From Candidatus Methanomethylicia archaeon (GTDB taxonomy: Archaea > Thermoproteota > Methanomethylicia > CALHIW01), in assembly GCA_938030905.1 (NCBI GenBank), contig CALHIW010000063.1:1-5930 (forward strand): a stretch of DNA of 5,930 nucleotides. Reading direction: 5' to 3'. Numbering within the stretch: the first letter of the stretch is position 1; the number at the start of each line of letters is the position of its first letter. Under the pieces are notes generated by a model that was not told the origin of the DNA, searched no databases, and saw only the letters and a list, made by a program, of their open reading frames with translations. Below, one piece after another: positions 5,770 through 5,930 of the stretch. A program made the position numbers and the translations under genes.

Positions 5770-5930
5770 CCTTTCCATAGAGCAAAGAATCATGTTTAGT
5801 TGGGTGTTGGGTATTGTCTTTTGATGGTGTTTTGAGTTTAAGCTATTTTGTTCTTTTTTATGGTATTGGGATTTTTCTAGGGTATTAGCATGGGGTGGTA
5901 TCAAGATTTTGGGGCTTAATGACTTTAATG
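5770..5930. other. T/G-rich non-coding sequence upstream of psmA
   Basis: This stretch runs from the psmA TATA box to the right edge. From about 5790 the plus strand is strikingly rich in T and G and poor in C. An ATG at 5792 opens only ten codons before a stop. One plus-strand frame is open from 5825 to the edge but has no ATG start and resembles no family I know. I see no RNA gene or repeat. It may be an intergenic spacer or the approach to a gene outside the window. Confidence 0.5.

Noticed and set aside
5825..5930. Plus-strand frame open to the right edge
   Set aside because: It has no ATG start, no ribosome binding site and no family resemblance; its openness is explained by T/G-rich composition.

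Overview
The window is a stretch of archaeal chromosome carrying most of the 'exosome superoperon'. This is the conserved archaeal neighbourhood that joins the proteasome alpha subunit, SBDS, the RNA exosome core (Rrp4, Rrp41, Rrp42) and small ribosome and tRNA biogenesis genes. All eight recognisable genes are on the minus strand, so transcription runs from right to left. The high A+T content, Sulfolobus-like Rrp41 and proteasome sequences, Brix and Pcc1 genes following L37Ae, and TATA boxes at leaderless or near-leaderless spacing all suggest a thermophilic crenarchaeote (Thermoproteota). The genus cannot be read from the sequence with confidence.

In order of transcription: 5930-5713 is a non-coding leader with a good TATA box. 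It is followed by psmA (5712-4984), the SBDS homologue (4969-4277) and rrp4 (4268-3531), separated by only 14 and 8 bases. Then comes an unusual break: 2797-3530 is about 730 bases of very A+T-rich DNA with no convincing gene or RNA. At its downstream end is a near-perfect TATA box about 26 bases before the inferred rrp41 start. A second tightly packed unit follows: rrp41 (2796-2044), rrp42 (2038-1235), L37Ae/eL43 (1235-987), a Brix-domain protein (959-384) and a Pcc1-type KEOPS subunit (402-142). A short hydrophobic minus-strand reading frame runs off the left edge (1-100).

Together the genes cover RNA degradation and tailing (Rrp41/Rrp42 hexameric ring with the Rrp4 cap), large-subunit ribosome maturation (SBDS, Brix protein, eL43), tRNA t6A modification (Pcc1) and protein degradation (PsmA ring). 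I see no mobile element, CRISPR array, tRNA, rRNA or defence system, and no evidence for a wholly new system. The points worth a second look are the break between rrp4 and rrp41 with its own promoter, the doubtful first 36 codons of the longest rrp41 frame, the absence of rpoP from its usual slot, and the strongly T/G-skewed sequence at both ends of the window.
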